This document shows, one piece after another, positions 25,322 to 34,501 of a stretch of DNA of 64,000 nt. Within the stretch, counting starts at the first letter, position 1; each line of letters opens with the position of its first letter. A model generated the notes under the pieces. That model worked only from the letters and a program-made list of their open reading frames with translations, had not been told where the DNA came from and ran no database searches. A program made the position numbers and the translations under genes. The stretch is from NCBI GenBank assembly GCA_963377175.1, contig CAUJNA010001635.1, positions 273,907-337,906 of the forward strand, written 5' to 3'. The stretch comes from Effrenium voratum. Lineage: Eukaryota > Sar > Dinophyceae > Suessiales > Symbiodiniaceae.

Positions 25322-26845
25322 AATGTCTACATCAATGTCATTATAATAAGATTTATGCAGTGGATTAAATAATGATTTATTGAATTCAAACATCGCTCTC
25401 GACATCCTGTTATAGGTGTCTTCAGTTTCTACTGTCATACTTGCATTGAAGGCATCAATGAAATTTTGTGTTTTTATCCTGTATGTAATTATTCTTTTCT
25501 TAATCTTGAATTGAAACACCAGCTCCGAAATGATACACGCACTAAATTTAATTTTCGGGTTATATCCCGCCTGCTTTGCTTGATAATACATTTTCGCCAA
25601 ATCATTGCGTGTATATATCATTGTGTGTTCGTCCTGTTCGGTGTGTTTTAATATGTCATCCAGCTCTTCAATCATGATGCATTTAATGGGTTCCTCTCTA
25701 TGATTTAAATAAAAGTCGGTAGAAGCATTAACATTGATATTATACTCTTTCCGTATTCCTAAATTTGATTTCAATTGCTTCAAGTGCTTATTTAATGTAT
25801 ATATATGGTCATTCTTTATTAATGCGTAGAATGTTTTAATGGTATGGTTTCTTTTTGGTGGGTCAAATGTAAAACTCAAATTACCTACAATATCGAAAAT
25901 TCTGGCGGCGATGGCATACTCTTTAAATACCTTGTTCATGTCTTCTATTGAAGCACCGTGGTTATTGAATTCCTCGTCTGTTTTGTCTATGAGTTTCAAA
26001 ATACTCTCTCTGGTCATCTTCTTCATATTCGTCTTGTCCGTAAAAATCATTCAATGTGTTAATCCAACATTCGTTTTCAACATAATGCTTCACCTTAATG
26101 GCTTCCTCAAAAGTGCAATATTCTGGGTCGAGTTCTGTTTCCATATATCTATGAAAAATACCAATATTATTTGCGTTTTTAAGTTCTTCTTTTTAGGGTC
26201 ATAATCTTTAATATCTCCTTCTACCGTGTCGGCATCATAAATGACTACTGCATCTATATAGTGCTTCATTGTCTTGTAATGCCTAGCGATGTCGTCATCT
26301 TGCGCCAGTGTTTTAATAACCTTCTTAAAAAGGTTTTTGTCATACAGTCTAAAAATTCTCTTCTTGACTAATTCCTCTATCCATCTTCCAGTCTTCACTC
26401 CCGCATGCTTATCATCAAAATGCATGGGATAATATGTCCCGCCTTCAATGTCTTTAAACGATGCTTTTACCTTATGTGCTCCATATCCACTCATAGTAAA
26501 AAAACGAAATCCGATTGTGTAATCTCTGGGTTTTGTTTTGTGCCCTCTTGTTATGTTCTCCTGTTTGTTCTTTTTCATTCTTTCGCTTAGTGGTTCTCTC
26601 TCTTCATATGTGTTCATAACCTGGTCGTATTTGTGATTTGCCTTGCTCTTTTCATCCTCTGATTTTGCCTTTATGAAATCATTAACTATCTTCTCCGCTG
26701 TTGTGTATTGTGATATTTTCCTGTCGGTGTATAATCCTATAATGTCTCTAACCTTTGCCTTTTGTTGTGTTGATAAATTCCCCTTGTTCCTTTCGAGTTT
26801 GCTTTCTAAAGAGTTAATATTTCTTTTTACAGCTTTTGATGTCAT
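25322..26845 (-). pseudogene. N-terminal region of the viral replication protein (frameshifted)
   Basis: The start at 26845 gives a basic, helical N-terminus (MTSKAVKRNINSLESKLERNK), a YTDRKISQYTTAEKIVND helix, then a beta-rich part (YTIGFRFFTMSGYGAHKVKA) and YIDAVVIYDADTVEGDIKDY. Frameshifts near 26145 and 26020 connect to METELDPEYCTFEEAIKV and then to the 243-residue frame 25319-26050 (RESILKLIDKTDEEFNNHG...SELVFQFKIKKRIITYRIKT). No family recognised for this part. Together with the polymerase-like and helicase parts it forms the largest gene of the element. A TATTTAAAGAAATA-type box is 35-65 bp upstream of the start. Confidence 0.6.
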
Positions 26846-26878
26846 AATAATATTTATATTATATATTTTATAGTGTCA

Positions 26879-26970
26879 ATATTTCTTTAAATGCGTTTTT
26901 CTTGAAATGTTATTTAATAAAAATTTGTAGTATATATTTATATTTTATGTAAAACTTATTTAAAGAAATA
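26879..26970. promoter_or_regulatory. Divergent promoter region with two inverted TTTAAAGAAATA boxes
   Basis: The 150 bp between the replication gene (minus) and the small plus-strand gene holds the conserved box twice, facing opposite ways. At 26879-26909 it serves the minus strand (CGCATTTAAAGAAATATT). At 26951-26970 it serves the plus strand (AAAACTTATTTAAAGAAATA). The start of each gene is 25-35 bp downstream. Promoter role is inferred from this symmetry and from recurrence elsewhere in the element. Confidence 0.6.
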
Positions 26971-26994
26971 CTGCGTTAATAATATATTCACAGA

Positions 26995-27261
26995 ATGCCC
27001 AGATTATCAAAATATCATGATGTTACTAAGGACTTGAACCCGGATGACTACACAATGGAAGAGATACAAAAACAGATGGCTATATACAACCGCTTGTGTT
27101 ATCTTAAGAACCTACAAAAAGAAGGATGGATGGAAAATAAAATTGAACAAAGCAAAAAGGCATATCGTCAGAAAGCCAAAAAGGAACACAGAGAAAAACA
27201 AAATATAGATATTGATGAAATTAAAAACCCTCAAGAACTACTTGACAAGCTCACAAAATGA
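26995..27261 (+). CDS. Small charged helical viral protein
   Basis: An 88-residue intact frame beginning MPRLSKYHDVTKDLNPDDYT. It is rich in Lys, Glu and Gln, with a predicted long helix or coiled coil (QSKKAYRQKAKKEHREKQN). No known domain. It is the only plus-strand gene in the left half and has its own upstream copy of the TATTTAAAGAAATA box, which supports it being real. Confidence 0.7.
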   Translation: MPRLSKYHDVTKDLNPDDYTMEEIQKQMAIYNRLCYLKNLQKEGWMENKIEQSKKAYRQKAKKEHREKQNIDIDEIKNPQELLDKLTK

Positions 27262-27297
27262 AATACTTAATAATATTATGTTGTTTAATATTATTAA

Positions 27298-29441
27298 TTA
27301 TTTAGATTTTTTCTTTTTCAATAATTTAGTTTCCAAATATTCTACGCGATGGATTAGTTTTGATAAAGCATCCCAACTAATACAAGCCATTCTGTCATAA
27401 CACATCGTTAAGTATTCTCCTGTATCATTTACAATATTATATTTAGGATTTGTGTATTGTTGAACATCTTGAGCAATCCATCCTAATTCAGTTTTTCTGG
27501 TTTTTTGATTTTTAACAAATGTTTTAATCTTAATGCTTTTTACCATATTTATAGTATCATCTTCTACATCTTCTATATTATCTTTCAGTCTCTTATCACT
27601 ACTTAAATTAAATCCATTGAATGATGAAAAATGTGTATCGTCCAATTGTAAATATTTAGTGCCATCAATATAACTATCAATAGTTGTTGATGCTTCTAAT
27701 CTTAAAACAGCATCACTATTTAAATGTCTCAAATTGATTTTATGAGCAATTCCAAAAGTCACATCACCGTCCAGTCGCCTCGTAATTCGCTATTACTTCC
27801 ACTATTCAAAATAATTTTATTATCAGCATATGTTGCAGATAATCCAACAACCAAATTAATAGAGTTTGAAGTGTTGCTATTCCTAATTATTAAATCATTT
27901 GTCTCGAGATACATTTCAGCATTACCAATTATTAGTTTTGATGTGTTGCCAAATTGAACATTGCCACTCGGTGAATTTTGTAATAATAAAGAATTTCCTG
28001 ACACAGACTGAACTTGGTTGACTTCAACTTTCTTACCAGAAACCATTGTTAAATCGCCGTTTGTATACACATCACCTAATACATCAACTGGTTTATTGAA
28101 TATGGTTTTTGATACAGCGCCGTCGCACATAAAATGCTGATTAGAAGAACTACTAACATCACCAACACTAACAGCAACAAAATTATTATGTGCCATATAT
28201 AAACCTTCTGTAGCATCTGGTGTATATCTTCGTATTGAACCATTATTAGCAAAATTTAAATATGAACCATTATTAAGACTTACTGCGTTGTCAGTTCCTA
28301 CAAACTGAACAGCACTGGTAAATCTCGCTTGGCCTGCACAGTTTAAAACATAACCAGAAACACCAACAGCACCTAAACCAAACCTATCCTTAACCCAGAC
28401 ACGACCAACATTAGCATCTCCTATTTGAGTTTCCCATTGACCTCCTGAACTACTCATCCACATTCTGCCATCTCTATTAATATGAAATTCTCTGTTAAAC
28501 ATTACGAATTGAATGTGTAATCCATTACTTGGTGCCCTATAATTATTACAAAATAAAGTATTACCAGTAACCATTGTAATAGAGTCATGAAATGTAACCG
28601 GACCGGATACTGATTGATTGCTTAAATCTAGTTTATCTAATTTTTGTAAATCCGTTGCTAATAAACTATTGATAGTATTTGAATTTTGAGTTACTAATAA
28701 ATCTTGTGTCGTGTTGTCTGATATGATTGAGGCAAATGTATTACTGTATGCAGTATTTGTTTTGAATAAATTAGTATCATTTGTATATAATGTTGATACA
28801 TCTGCTTGAATAGTTGTTTTTTCGGCTGTAGTCCAAGAAGCACCCGCTCCTGCTTGTAAATCTGCTATATCTGTTAAAATCGGCTGATATTGTGTTTCCG
28901 TGTCCTGTTATTAGTGAAGAATTTGAACTTATATTATTGAAGTTTGAAGTGATTGTATTATTGGAATTTCCTACTAAGAATGTATTAGAACTAATAGTAT
29001 TGAAGTTTGATGTTATTGTAGCATTTAAATTACTGATTAAAAAAGTATTAGAGCTAATATTATTAGCATTTGTGTCAAGCTTAATTGTATTTGCTGATAT
29101 GGTCGGTAGTATTGAAGTTATGGTTAATCCGTGTGCTGTTATATTATTAAGGTTGCTTGTAATTGTTGTGTTTTGATTTACTTGTTCGTCAAACATTGTT
29201 GTTGATGTTGCGTTAATTCCTGATATTGCTGATATGTTTGCATCTATCTTATTTTTTGTGCTAAAATAAGAGCATCAACTTCTTCAATTGTATAACCTCC
29301 GCCTAATGAACCTGCTGTGTCTGCTAATTCTTGCTTTGTAGCATAAACACTGCTTAAGGTTGATGGTTCTGTTGAATTTATTAATACTAATTCGCTTGCT
29401 ATAATTCTGCTTGAGCCATCCAATGATAATGTTGAAAACAT
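27298..29441 (-). pseudogene. Fibre/spike protein with C-terminal peptidase S74 chaperone, frameshifted
   Basis: The likely start is the ATG at 29441 (MFSTLSLDGSSRIIASELVL). The first 300 or so codons are rich in short repeats of the type TISSNTFLISNLN, a trimeric coiled-coil or beta-helix pattern. The middle (27759 to about 28890) is Gly/Asn/Ser-rich and beta-structured, like viral receptor-binding fibres. The C-terminal piece (27298-27762) has SSDKRLKDNIEDVEDD and ELGWIAQDV, the hallmark of the S74 intramolecular chaperone that cleaves itself off after trimerisation. Frameshifts near 29265, 28905 and 27765 connect the pieces; the full protein would be about 714 residues. It probably formed the host-binding fibre of the virion. 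It is transcribed away from the neighbouring split zinc-finger gene's end on the same strand. Confidence 0.82.
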
Positions 29442-29469
29442 AATTATTATATAGTAGGTTATAAAATAA

Positions 29470-29778
29470 TTATATTCTACCTTTTTTTCCTCTTGAACCA
29501 AATATACATTTATTTAATGCATTGTATTTTTCTTGCTTCTGTCTCAAATATTCATTTTGCAACAATTGGTAATGCTGTGCTATATTTTGTAGCGGGTTTG
29601 GAGGCGGTTGTGGTTGCATTCTTCTTGGGGGTGGTGTGTTCGCTATTATATTATTTGTTACTGGTTGTTGTGGAACATGTTGCTCTTCTTCGTTGTGCGC
29701 TACTTCGTGACGCGCCACTTCGTTGTATTCTACCTTTTGGGGTTTTGCTATTGGAACTGCTTTTGGTTTGATTGATTT
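29470..29778 (-). pseudogene. 3' half of viral zinc-finger gene split by copia insertion
   Basis: This codes for the C-terminal part of the protein whose N-terminal half lies at 37884-38164. It is Pro/Gln-rich (TPPPRRMQPQPPPNPLQ), then helical (YQLLQNEYLRQKQEKY), and ends with a basic tail (IFGSRGKKGRI). It joins in frame with the other half once the retrotransposon and one target duplication are removed, giving 194 residues. At present it is fused in frame to 11 codons from the LTR. Confidence 0.85.
29774..29778. repeat. Target site duplication of the copia element, left copy (GATTT)
   Basis: GATTT directly precedes the left LTR (TGCAAACC...). The same five bases follow the right LTR at 37884-37888. 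Five bases is the usual duplication length for Ty1/copia integrase. Confidence 0.95.
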
Positions 29779-29878
29779 TGCAAACCTCCGGGGCGCCTTT
29801 TCCTCCTTCAAAGCATTAAAGGGTCTGCGGGAATCGGTTCATCCGCATGGTCAACACAAGAAGTGCACACCTCATGCA
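29779..29878 (-). repeat. 3' LTR of copia element
   Basis: 100 bp, from TGCAAACCTCCGGGG to CCTCATGCA on the plus strand. It differs from the other LTR by one base (AAGTGCAC here, AAGCGCAC there). It contains an ATG that opens a frame running out into the viral gene. Confidence 0.96.
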
Positions 29879-29888
29879 CCCCCCCTTG
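29879..29888 (-). other. Polypurine tract of copia element
   Basis: On the minus strand AAGGGGGGG lies directly before the 3' LTR, the expected place for the plus-strand primer of reverse transcription. Confidence 0.7.
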
Positions 29889-29968
29889 GCACTTTGTGCC
29901 AACTGCAAAATGCATGGCTTCGAGCTTCTATACTGCTCTCGGCCACCCTTGCGCTCATTGGCGCCAGC

Positions 29969-30844
29969 TCAAGACCCCACCTCCTGCTTCTTCTTGAAGA
30001 TCGTGAAGCCCACAAACTCCCTCAGTCCAGACCGCGACCCCACCGTGTAGTCGCCGCCCAGCACAAAGACAGGCCCTGACGTCCTCATCACCGTGATCCT
30101 CTCCGGCCCGATCTTCTCCTTCGGCATGTAGCCCCTCCGTGGGTCAAACTCAGAGACCCTCCTTCTGCAATGCATCTTGATGTAGTAGCCGCCCTTCTCC
30201 AACCAGCGGTCTTCTGTCCCCACCGGCTCCTTCATGATGCCCGGGAAGATTTTCTTCACATCCTCCCAGATCACGGTCTCATCCTCATCCAAGGAAACCT
30301 TCCACTCCGCCGCGAAACTCTTCTCCGGTGCCAACCCGGTCTGCCTCGCTTCTCCACCTCCGGCTTTCCAGCCTGCATTTCTCTCATGCGAGTTCCCGGC
30401 TTTCTCGAGCCCGTCTGCAGCACTACTGCTGCCGGGCCTTCCTCCTCCCTCTGTGCTCCGTTCCTGCCTTTCCTCGGAGCTCTCTCTTCCTGCCCTTTTC
30501 TCAAGCAACCTCTGCATTGCCCTCTCCTTGCCACCCTGCATGGTCTTCACCTTCACTCCACCTCCGGTAGTTGACATACTCCCGCAGTCCTCCCCCTTCT
30601 GCAGGTTCCGCACCGCGTCTGCTGCCCTTCTCGCACTCCACTTCAACGCCTCCCACGCGGCCACCACCGCCACCAGAAGCGCCGTCAAAAACAGAAGCTC
30701 CTCCCGGGAAGCCTCCTCATCCTCCATGCCAGCTGCGTCAGCCAGCATAATGCACGTGATGCCCGTCAAGACCTTCAGGCCTCGCTCGTGCTCAATGCTG
30801 TGCACCACCCTCACCTTGGCCGCGTTCTCCTCCCCGACCTCCAC
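29969..30844 (-). CDS. C-terminal extension of copia Pol
   Basis: A 291-residue frame after RNase H. It starts with a helical stretch and a hydrophobic segment (LLFLTALLVAVVAAWEALKW) that could span a membrane. A charged low-complexity part and a folded-looking C-terminus (GGYYIKMHCRRRVSEFDPRRGYM, VFVLGGDYTVGSRSG) follow. It overlaps the preceding frame by about 50 bp in another phase, so a frameshift separates it from the RT-RNase H frame. Such a tail is absent from textbook copia elements. I associate similar tails with dinoflagellate copia proteins, from memory and unverified. Function unknown. Confidence 0.6.
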   Translation of the reverse strand: MEVGEENAAKVRVVHSIEHERGLKVLTGITCIMLADAAGMEDEEASREELLFLTALLVAVVAAWEALKWSARRAADAVRNLQKGEDCGSMSTTGGGVKVKTMQGGKERAMQRLLEKRAGRESSEERQERSTEGGGRPGSSSAADGLEKAGNSHERNAGWKAGGGEARQTGLAPEKSFAAEWKVSLDEDETVIWEDVKKIFPGIMKEPVGTEDRWLEKGGYYIKMHCRRRVSEFDPRRGYMPKEKIGPERITVMRTSGPVFVLGGDYTVGSRSGLREFVGFTIFKKKQEVGS

Positions 30845-32135
30845 AAGGTTCGCTCTCGCCCATCTTCATACCCATCATCTCGGCCAGTGCTCTCAAGCGA
30901 GAGCTTCCCAAGGCCTTGGTACCGATGTCCGCCAACATCGTCTCGCCCGGCAAGTGCTGCAGCGCCCAGAAGCCATTCTCAAATCTCTCCCTGGCTGACC
31001 TGGCCCGGATCTTAAGTGGCCTCGTCCTCCATGACCCACCTGGGCCCTGCAGTAGCGTGACAGCTGCCGCATTGTCCTGCATCATCACCAGCTTCAACGA
31101 CTTCAGCTGGTCCCGCCCTTCCACATCGATGCCCGCCCTGTCCCACACCGATGCGACCTTCCTGTCCTCCATGTCGGCGATGATTTCCGCCCAGGCTTCC
31201 CCTTGCAGCACCCCCTCCATGGCTGCCAACAACTCAGCCTCCGCGGTCGATCTCGCCACAAACGGCTGCCGCGTGCTCGTCCAATGGATTGGGCAGCCAC
31301 CATAACATACGATGACCCCCTGCTGCGAGCGGCCTCCATCCGGCCCGAAGCCTGCGTCCGCGTAGACCTCCACGGTGTTCATGCCCCACTCATACACGTA
31401 CTCCCCATTCTCCCCGTGGCCCTCCGCCGCGGCACCGAACTCCAACTTCCAATCCACCGTCTTCTTGAGGAAGCCCAACAGGTAGATTCCCATGTCATAG
31501 GCTCGCCTCGCCTGCCGCGCGATCAGCTGGCTGATGCGACTCACGCCATAGCTGATGTCTGGCCTCGTCCGGGTTGCCCACAGCAACTCCCCCGACAACG
31601 TCTGTGCTCTCCGAACCATCTCCATGTCCTGCTCCTCGTCCTCCCCGTCCTTCTCGATCTCCTTCGGTACCGGGATGAGCTTCTCCTTCACCTCGCTCCC
31701 GTACCGGTTGATCACATCCTTGATGTAATCCTCCTGCCCCACCAGGATTTCCCCACCTCCTCCTGGTTTCACCATCACCTCCACCCCGCAGAACTTCAAC
31801 GCCTTTTCGGTTTTGGCCCACTCCAGGTCCGTGGCGTCCCACTCCTTCTTGATGTGACCAGCCATCACCTCCACGATGCTCTGCTCTCCGACGATCATCA
31901 TGTCGTCCACGTAGCAGCAGATGAACCCCACCGTGGTCTTCCCCAGTTTGATCTTCCACAGGTTCTCATCGGCAAAGGCCTGCTGCAATACCAGCACCTG
32001 TCCCCCACCAACGTCCACCTTCCACCTCCTGAGAGTGTCATCCCGGCGCGCCCCCCAATCGGCTGGTGAAGCCCTCAGCCCATAGAGCGCCTTCGTCACC
32101 TCCCACATGATGCCCGGCTTACACAACCTTCGCAT
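30792..32135 (-). CDS. Copia reverse transcriptase (C-terminal part) and RNase H
   Basis: A 447-residue open frame. ALYGLRASPADW is the copia RT signature before the fingers-palm junction. FICCYVDDMMIVGE (about 31895-31925) holds the catalytic YVDD. RTRPDISYGVSRISQ matches the connection region. RNase H follows: VYADAGFGPDGGRSQQG with the first acid near 31360, then STAEAELLAAMEG, and the closing HLPGETMLADIGTKALG typical of copia. This part is unbroken. Its N-terminal RT portion is in the preceding frame at 32119-32850, so one frameshift lies near 32130. Confidence 0.95.
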   Translation of the reverse strand: MRRLCKPGIMWEVTKALYGLRASPADWGARRDDTLRRWKVDVGGGQVLVLQQAFADENLWKIKLGKTTVGFICCYVDDMMIVGEQSIVEVMAGHIKKEWDATDLEWAKTEKALKFCGVEVMVKPGGGGEILVGQEDYIKDVINRYGSEVKEKLIPVPKEIEKDGEDEEQDMEMVRRAQTLSGELLWATRTRPDISYGVSRISQLIARQARRAYDMGIYLLGFLKKTVDWKLEFGAAAEGHGENGEYVYEWGMNTVEVYADAGFGPDGGRSQQGVIVCYGGCPIHWTSTRQPFVARSTAEAELLAAMEGVLQGEAWAEIIADMEDRKVASVWDRAGIDVEGRDQLKSLKLVMMQDNAAAVTLLQGPGGSWRTRPLKIRARSARERFENGFWALQHLPGETMLADIGTKALGSSRLRALAEMMGMKMGESEPCGGRGGERGQGEGGAQH

Positions 32136-32850
32136 CGATGAGCATCCTCGGCCGTCTCACCACCACCCGATGGGCCGACCTCCTCGGCTGCCCACCGACC
32201 ACCTCATAGCCGCCGCCGGCCTTCCGGAGCAGCGCACGAACAGTGCCAGCCTCCACCCCAGACGCGTACACGTCGGCTCCTCCTTCCACCTCCTCCTGGA
32301 TTTGGTTGCCGCAGACAACCGCGCGGCACTTCCTCCTTCCATCACCTGACTTGCGGGTGAACACCGCTTTTCCTGGCGCTCTTTGCACCGCCTCACCTTC
32401 TCGCTCCCATCTGTCTACCTCCTCTTCTCTCACCTCCCGTATGGCCGTCTTCTCCAACAACGCACCGACCTCCTTCTTCATCGTCGGCACCCACAGCTCC
32501 ATCTCTCTCCTCACCTGCTCCAGACCGATGATCTTCGTCTGGAGAAACATCTCCTCTTCCGCCACCACATCCATCGCCCTCAGACCTGCCTTTGGGCGTT
32601 CCTCGCGGGTGACCTCCACCATCTCCTCCTCCGCGCAGCTCTGCTGGATGTCTAACCTTCCCAGCACCTCGGCCCACTCCTCTCCAGTTCCCCCCATCTC
32701 CAAGTCATCCATGACCAACTCAAGGCACCGATCCTTCTCTTGCGACCATACCACCTGCCTTTTCGCCATCGCATCGATCCAGTCCTTCCCGACCCCTACC
32801 CACCCCGGGTCCAAGGACACTTCCACCTGCTCCTCATTCTCCTGGTCCAT
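32119..32850 (-). CDS. Copia reverse transcriptase, N-terminal part
   Basis: A 243-residue frame. The start of the RT domain is recognisable at MKKEVGALLEKTAIREV, PGKAVFTRKSGDGRRKCRAV and VVCGNQ, followed by VYASGVEAGTVRALLRKA, where the copia palm begins (usually D at the first catalytic position lies just after). The frame diverges soon after KAGGGYEVV, so the segment with the first palm aspartate is shifted out of frame. Upstream residues (WSQEKDRCLELVMDDLEM) form the linker from integrase. Confidence 0.88.
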   Translation of the reverse strand: MDQENEEQVEVSLDPGWVGVGKDWIDAMAKRQVVWSQEKDRCLELVMDDLEMGGTGEEWAEVLGRLDIQQSCAEEEMVEVTREERPKAGLRAMDVVAEEEMFLQTKIIGLEQVRREMELWVPTMKKEVGALLEKTAIREVREEEVDRWEREGEAVQRAPGKAVFTRKSGDGRRKCRAVVCGNQIQEEVEGGADVYASGVEAGTVRALLRKAGGGYEVVGGQPRRSAHRVVVRRPRMLIDAKVV

Positions 32851-32879
32851 AGCTCACCCACCACCGGGATGTCCACCTT

Positions 32880-33437
32880 CTAATCCCTCGGCTCTGGCAC
32901 GACCTGCGACACCGTGTAGATGCTGCCCCCTTGGTCCATCATCCTCAACCCGAAGGTCATGTCCGGGCACGGCCCCACATAGGTGGCGTTCTGCGTGATC
33001 GCCTCCCAAGCCTCTCTCTTCCATCTCCTCTTCTTCACCACCACCTTTTGACCGAAGACCGGCAGCTGCAGCTGTGGAGAACCCATCTCTCGCATGATCT
33101 TCCGGTTCCTGATCTCCACCGCTTGCAAAGCTGCTCCATGCCACAAATTGGCGTTGGCCCCCGCCGCCAGCAGCAGCGCCCGCGCTTTCCGCTTCACCCA
33201 GCCAACCGCTGCCTCCGCCCGGCCATTGGCTTGCGGCTCATCTGGGCTCGACAACGTCTTATACAGCCCATGACTCACCGCCCACCTCCTCAACGCTGTC
33301 GACACCAGCTCCCGTCCTCGATCAACCTCGAAACCCCACCACCGAAGCTTGGCAACCATCGACTGCGTCGCCGCAATCACCTCCGCTGCTCTCCTGGTCC
33401 TCAGCGGCTCCACCAACATGATGGTCCTTGTGACCAC
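32880..33437 (-). CDS. Copia integrase, catalytic core C-terminal half
   Basis: A 185-residue frame. FEVDRGRELVSTALRRW contains the second catalytic aspartate. SSPDEPQANGRAEAAVGWVK contains the final glutamate (about 33200-33245). The GRAE...VKRKAR motif is typical of copia integrases. It ends with the C-terminal GKQVVVKK-like beta part (FGQKVVVKKRRWKREAW) and VPEPRD. A frameshift near 33440-33480 separates it from the N-terminal half. Confidence 0.92.
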   Translation of the reverse strand: MVTRTIMLVEPLRTRRAAEVIAATQSMVAKLRWWGFEVDRGRELVSTALRRWAVSHGLYKTLSSPDEPQANGRAEAAVGWVKRKARALLLAAGANANLWHGAALQAVEIRNRKIMREMGSPQLQLPVFGQKVVVKKRRWKREAWEAITQNATYVGPCPDMTFGLRMMDQGGSIYTVSQVVPEPRD

Positions 33438-33480
33438 ACCTTCCAGCCCCCCCGGAGCTGGATGCTCTTCTTCCCTTCTC

Positions 33481-33912
33481 TCATCCTCCTCCTTCTACCC
33501 TCACGGCTCCTCTCTCCTCACCTTCTACCCTCACCTCTCCTTTATCTTCACCTTCTATCCTCAAGGCCCCTTCCTCCTCAAACATCTCCTCAAACGGGTC
33601 CTCACTCGTGTCTTCTCCTTCTCCCCCGGCTTCCTTTTCCACTTCGTCTTCCTTGGCCATGTTCTCCGCCACCGCCGTGACATAGGAGCCCACCAACAAA
33701 TAGCGATGCCCCTCCTTAGATGTCTTGAACGGACCCGTCACGTCGATTGCCAAAGTGGCCAAGGCCGGGTGACTTCTCTTCCTATGGCTCCTTCCTCTGA
33801 GCCCACCCTGGATGCAAGCCCTGCAGTCTCGGCGAAATGGGGTATGGCCATTCTCGACGGCTCTTCCACATTTCCTCCGCCGATGCCTTTGCCATTCTTG
33901 ACGCCGCCACAA
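33481..33912 (-). CDS. Copia integrase, zinc-binding and N-terminal catalytic part
   Basis: A 143-residue frame. HTPFRRDCRACIQGG is the end of the HHCC zinc-binding domain; its histidines are shifted out of frame upstream. ALATLAIDVTGPFKTSKEGHRYLLVGSY carries the first catalytic aspartate (near 33742). The frame then runs into an acidic repeat encoded by a GTAGAAGGTGAG-type tandem repeat (33470-33570), an expansion inside the integrase not usual for copia. Confidence 0.88.
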   Translation of the reverse strand: MWRRQEWQRHRRRKCGRAVENGHTPFRRDCRACIQGGLRGRSHRKRSHPALATLAIDVTGPFKTSKEGHRYLLVGSYVTAVAENMAKEDEVEKEAGGEGEDTSEDPFEEMFEEEGALRIEGEDKGEVRVEGEERGAVRVEGGG

Positions 33913-33967
33913 CCTGTTCCTTTGATCGCCTCGTCCAGCGCCCCCGCTCCTCCAACTCCAGGTCCTC

Positions 33968-34501
33968 TCATGCCGTCCAGCTGCCGTAGGTCCTTGTGAT
34001 GCTGGTCAGCAGCATCGTCGGCTTCCTCTTTATGTGGCCCATCGCGCCCTGGTCAAACTTCACCCTGATGAGTCCCAGCACCTCCTCCAACGCCGTGACC
34101 TCCGGCCAGTCCCAGATCGAAGGCGGTTCGCCCCCCCGGGCCTTGGCCTTCTCCCACTCCTCTTCACTAACAAAGCTCCTCGGGTCCTCCGGGTGCTCCT
34201 TGACCATCCATGCCTTCAGACCCACCAGCTCCCGGCCACCGTTCGCCAGCACCGCCAGGATCCACATGCGCAGCATCAAGACACTGTCGCCCTCCACTTT
34301 CCTTGCTTCAGCGTCGCTCAGCTCCTCATAGCCAAACCGCTCTTCTCCTCTTCCTCGGATCAAAGTGCCGGCAGTAGGAGTACGTCCTACACGGCGGTCC
34401 ACCCGTGACCCCCTCCGTGCTTCCTTCCGCCGCCAAACCAGCCAGGTACGCGAAGGTGTCCTCCTCCAGCAAATCCTGGCCCGACAGGATATCCACCGCA
34501 A
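33968..34501 (-). CDS. Copia Pol segment between protease and integrase
   Basis: A 177-residue frame. After an out-of-frame N-terminus it reads LKAWMVKEHPEDPRSF, PSIWDWPEVTALEEVLGL and VKFDQGAMGHIKRKPTMLLT. An F-D-Q-G-x(2)-G-H motif followed by a K-P-T motif here is not part of animal or plant copia elements. I associate it with copia elements from dinoflagellates, from memory and unverified. Function unknown. Confidence 0.65.
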   Translation of the reverse strand: MRWISCRARICWRRTPSRTWLVWRRKEARRGSRVDRRVGRTPTAGTLIRGRGEERFGYEELSDAEARKVEGDSVLMLRMWILAVLANGGRELVGLKAWMVKEHPEDPRSFVSEEEWEKAKARGGEPPSIWDWPEVTALEEVLGLIRVKFDQGAMGHIKRKPTMLLTSITRTYGSWTA

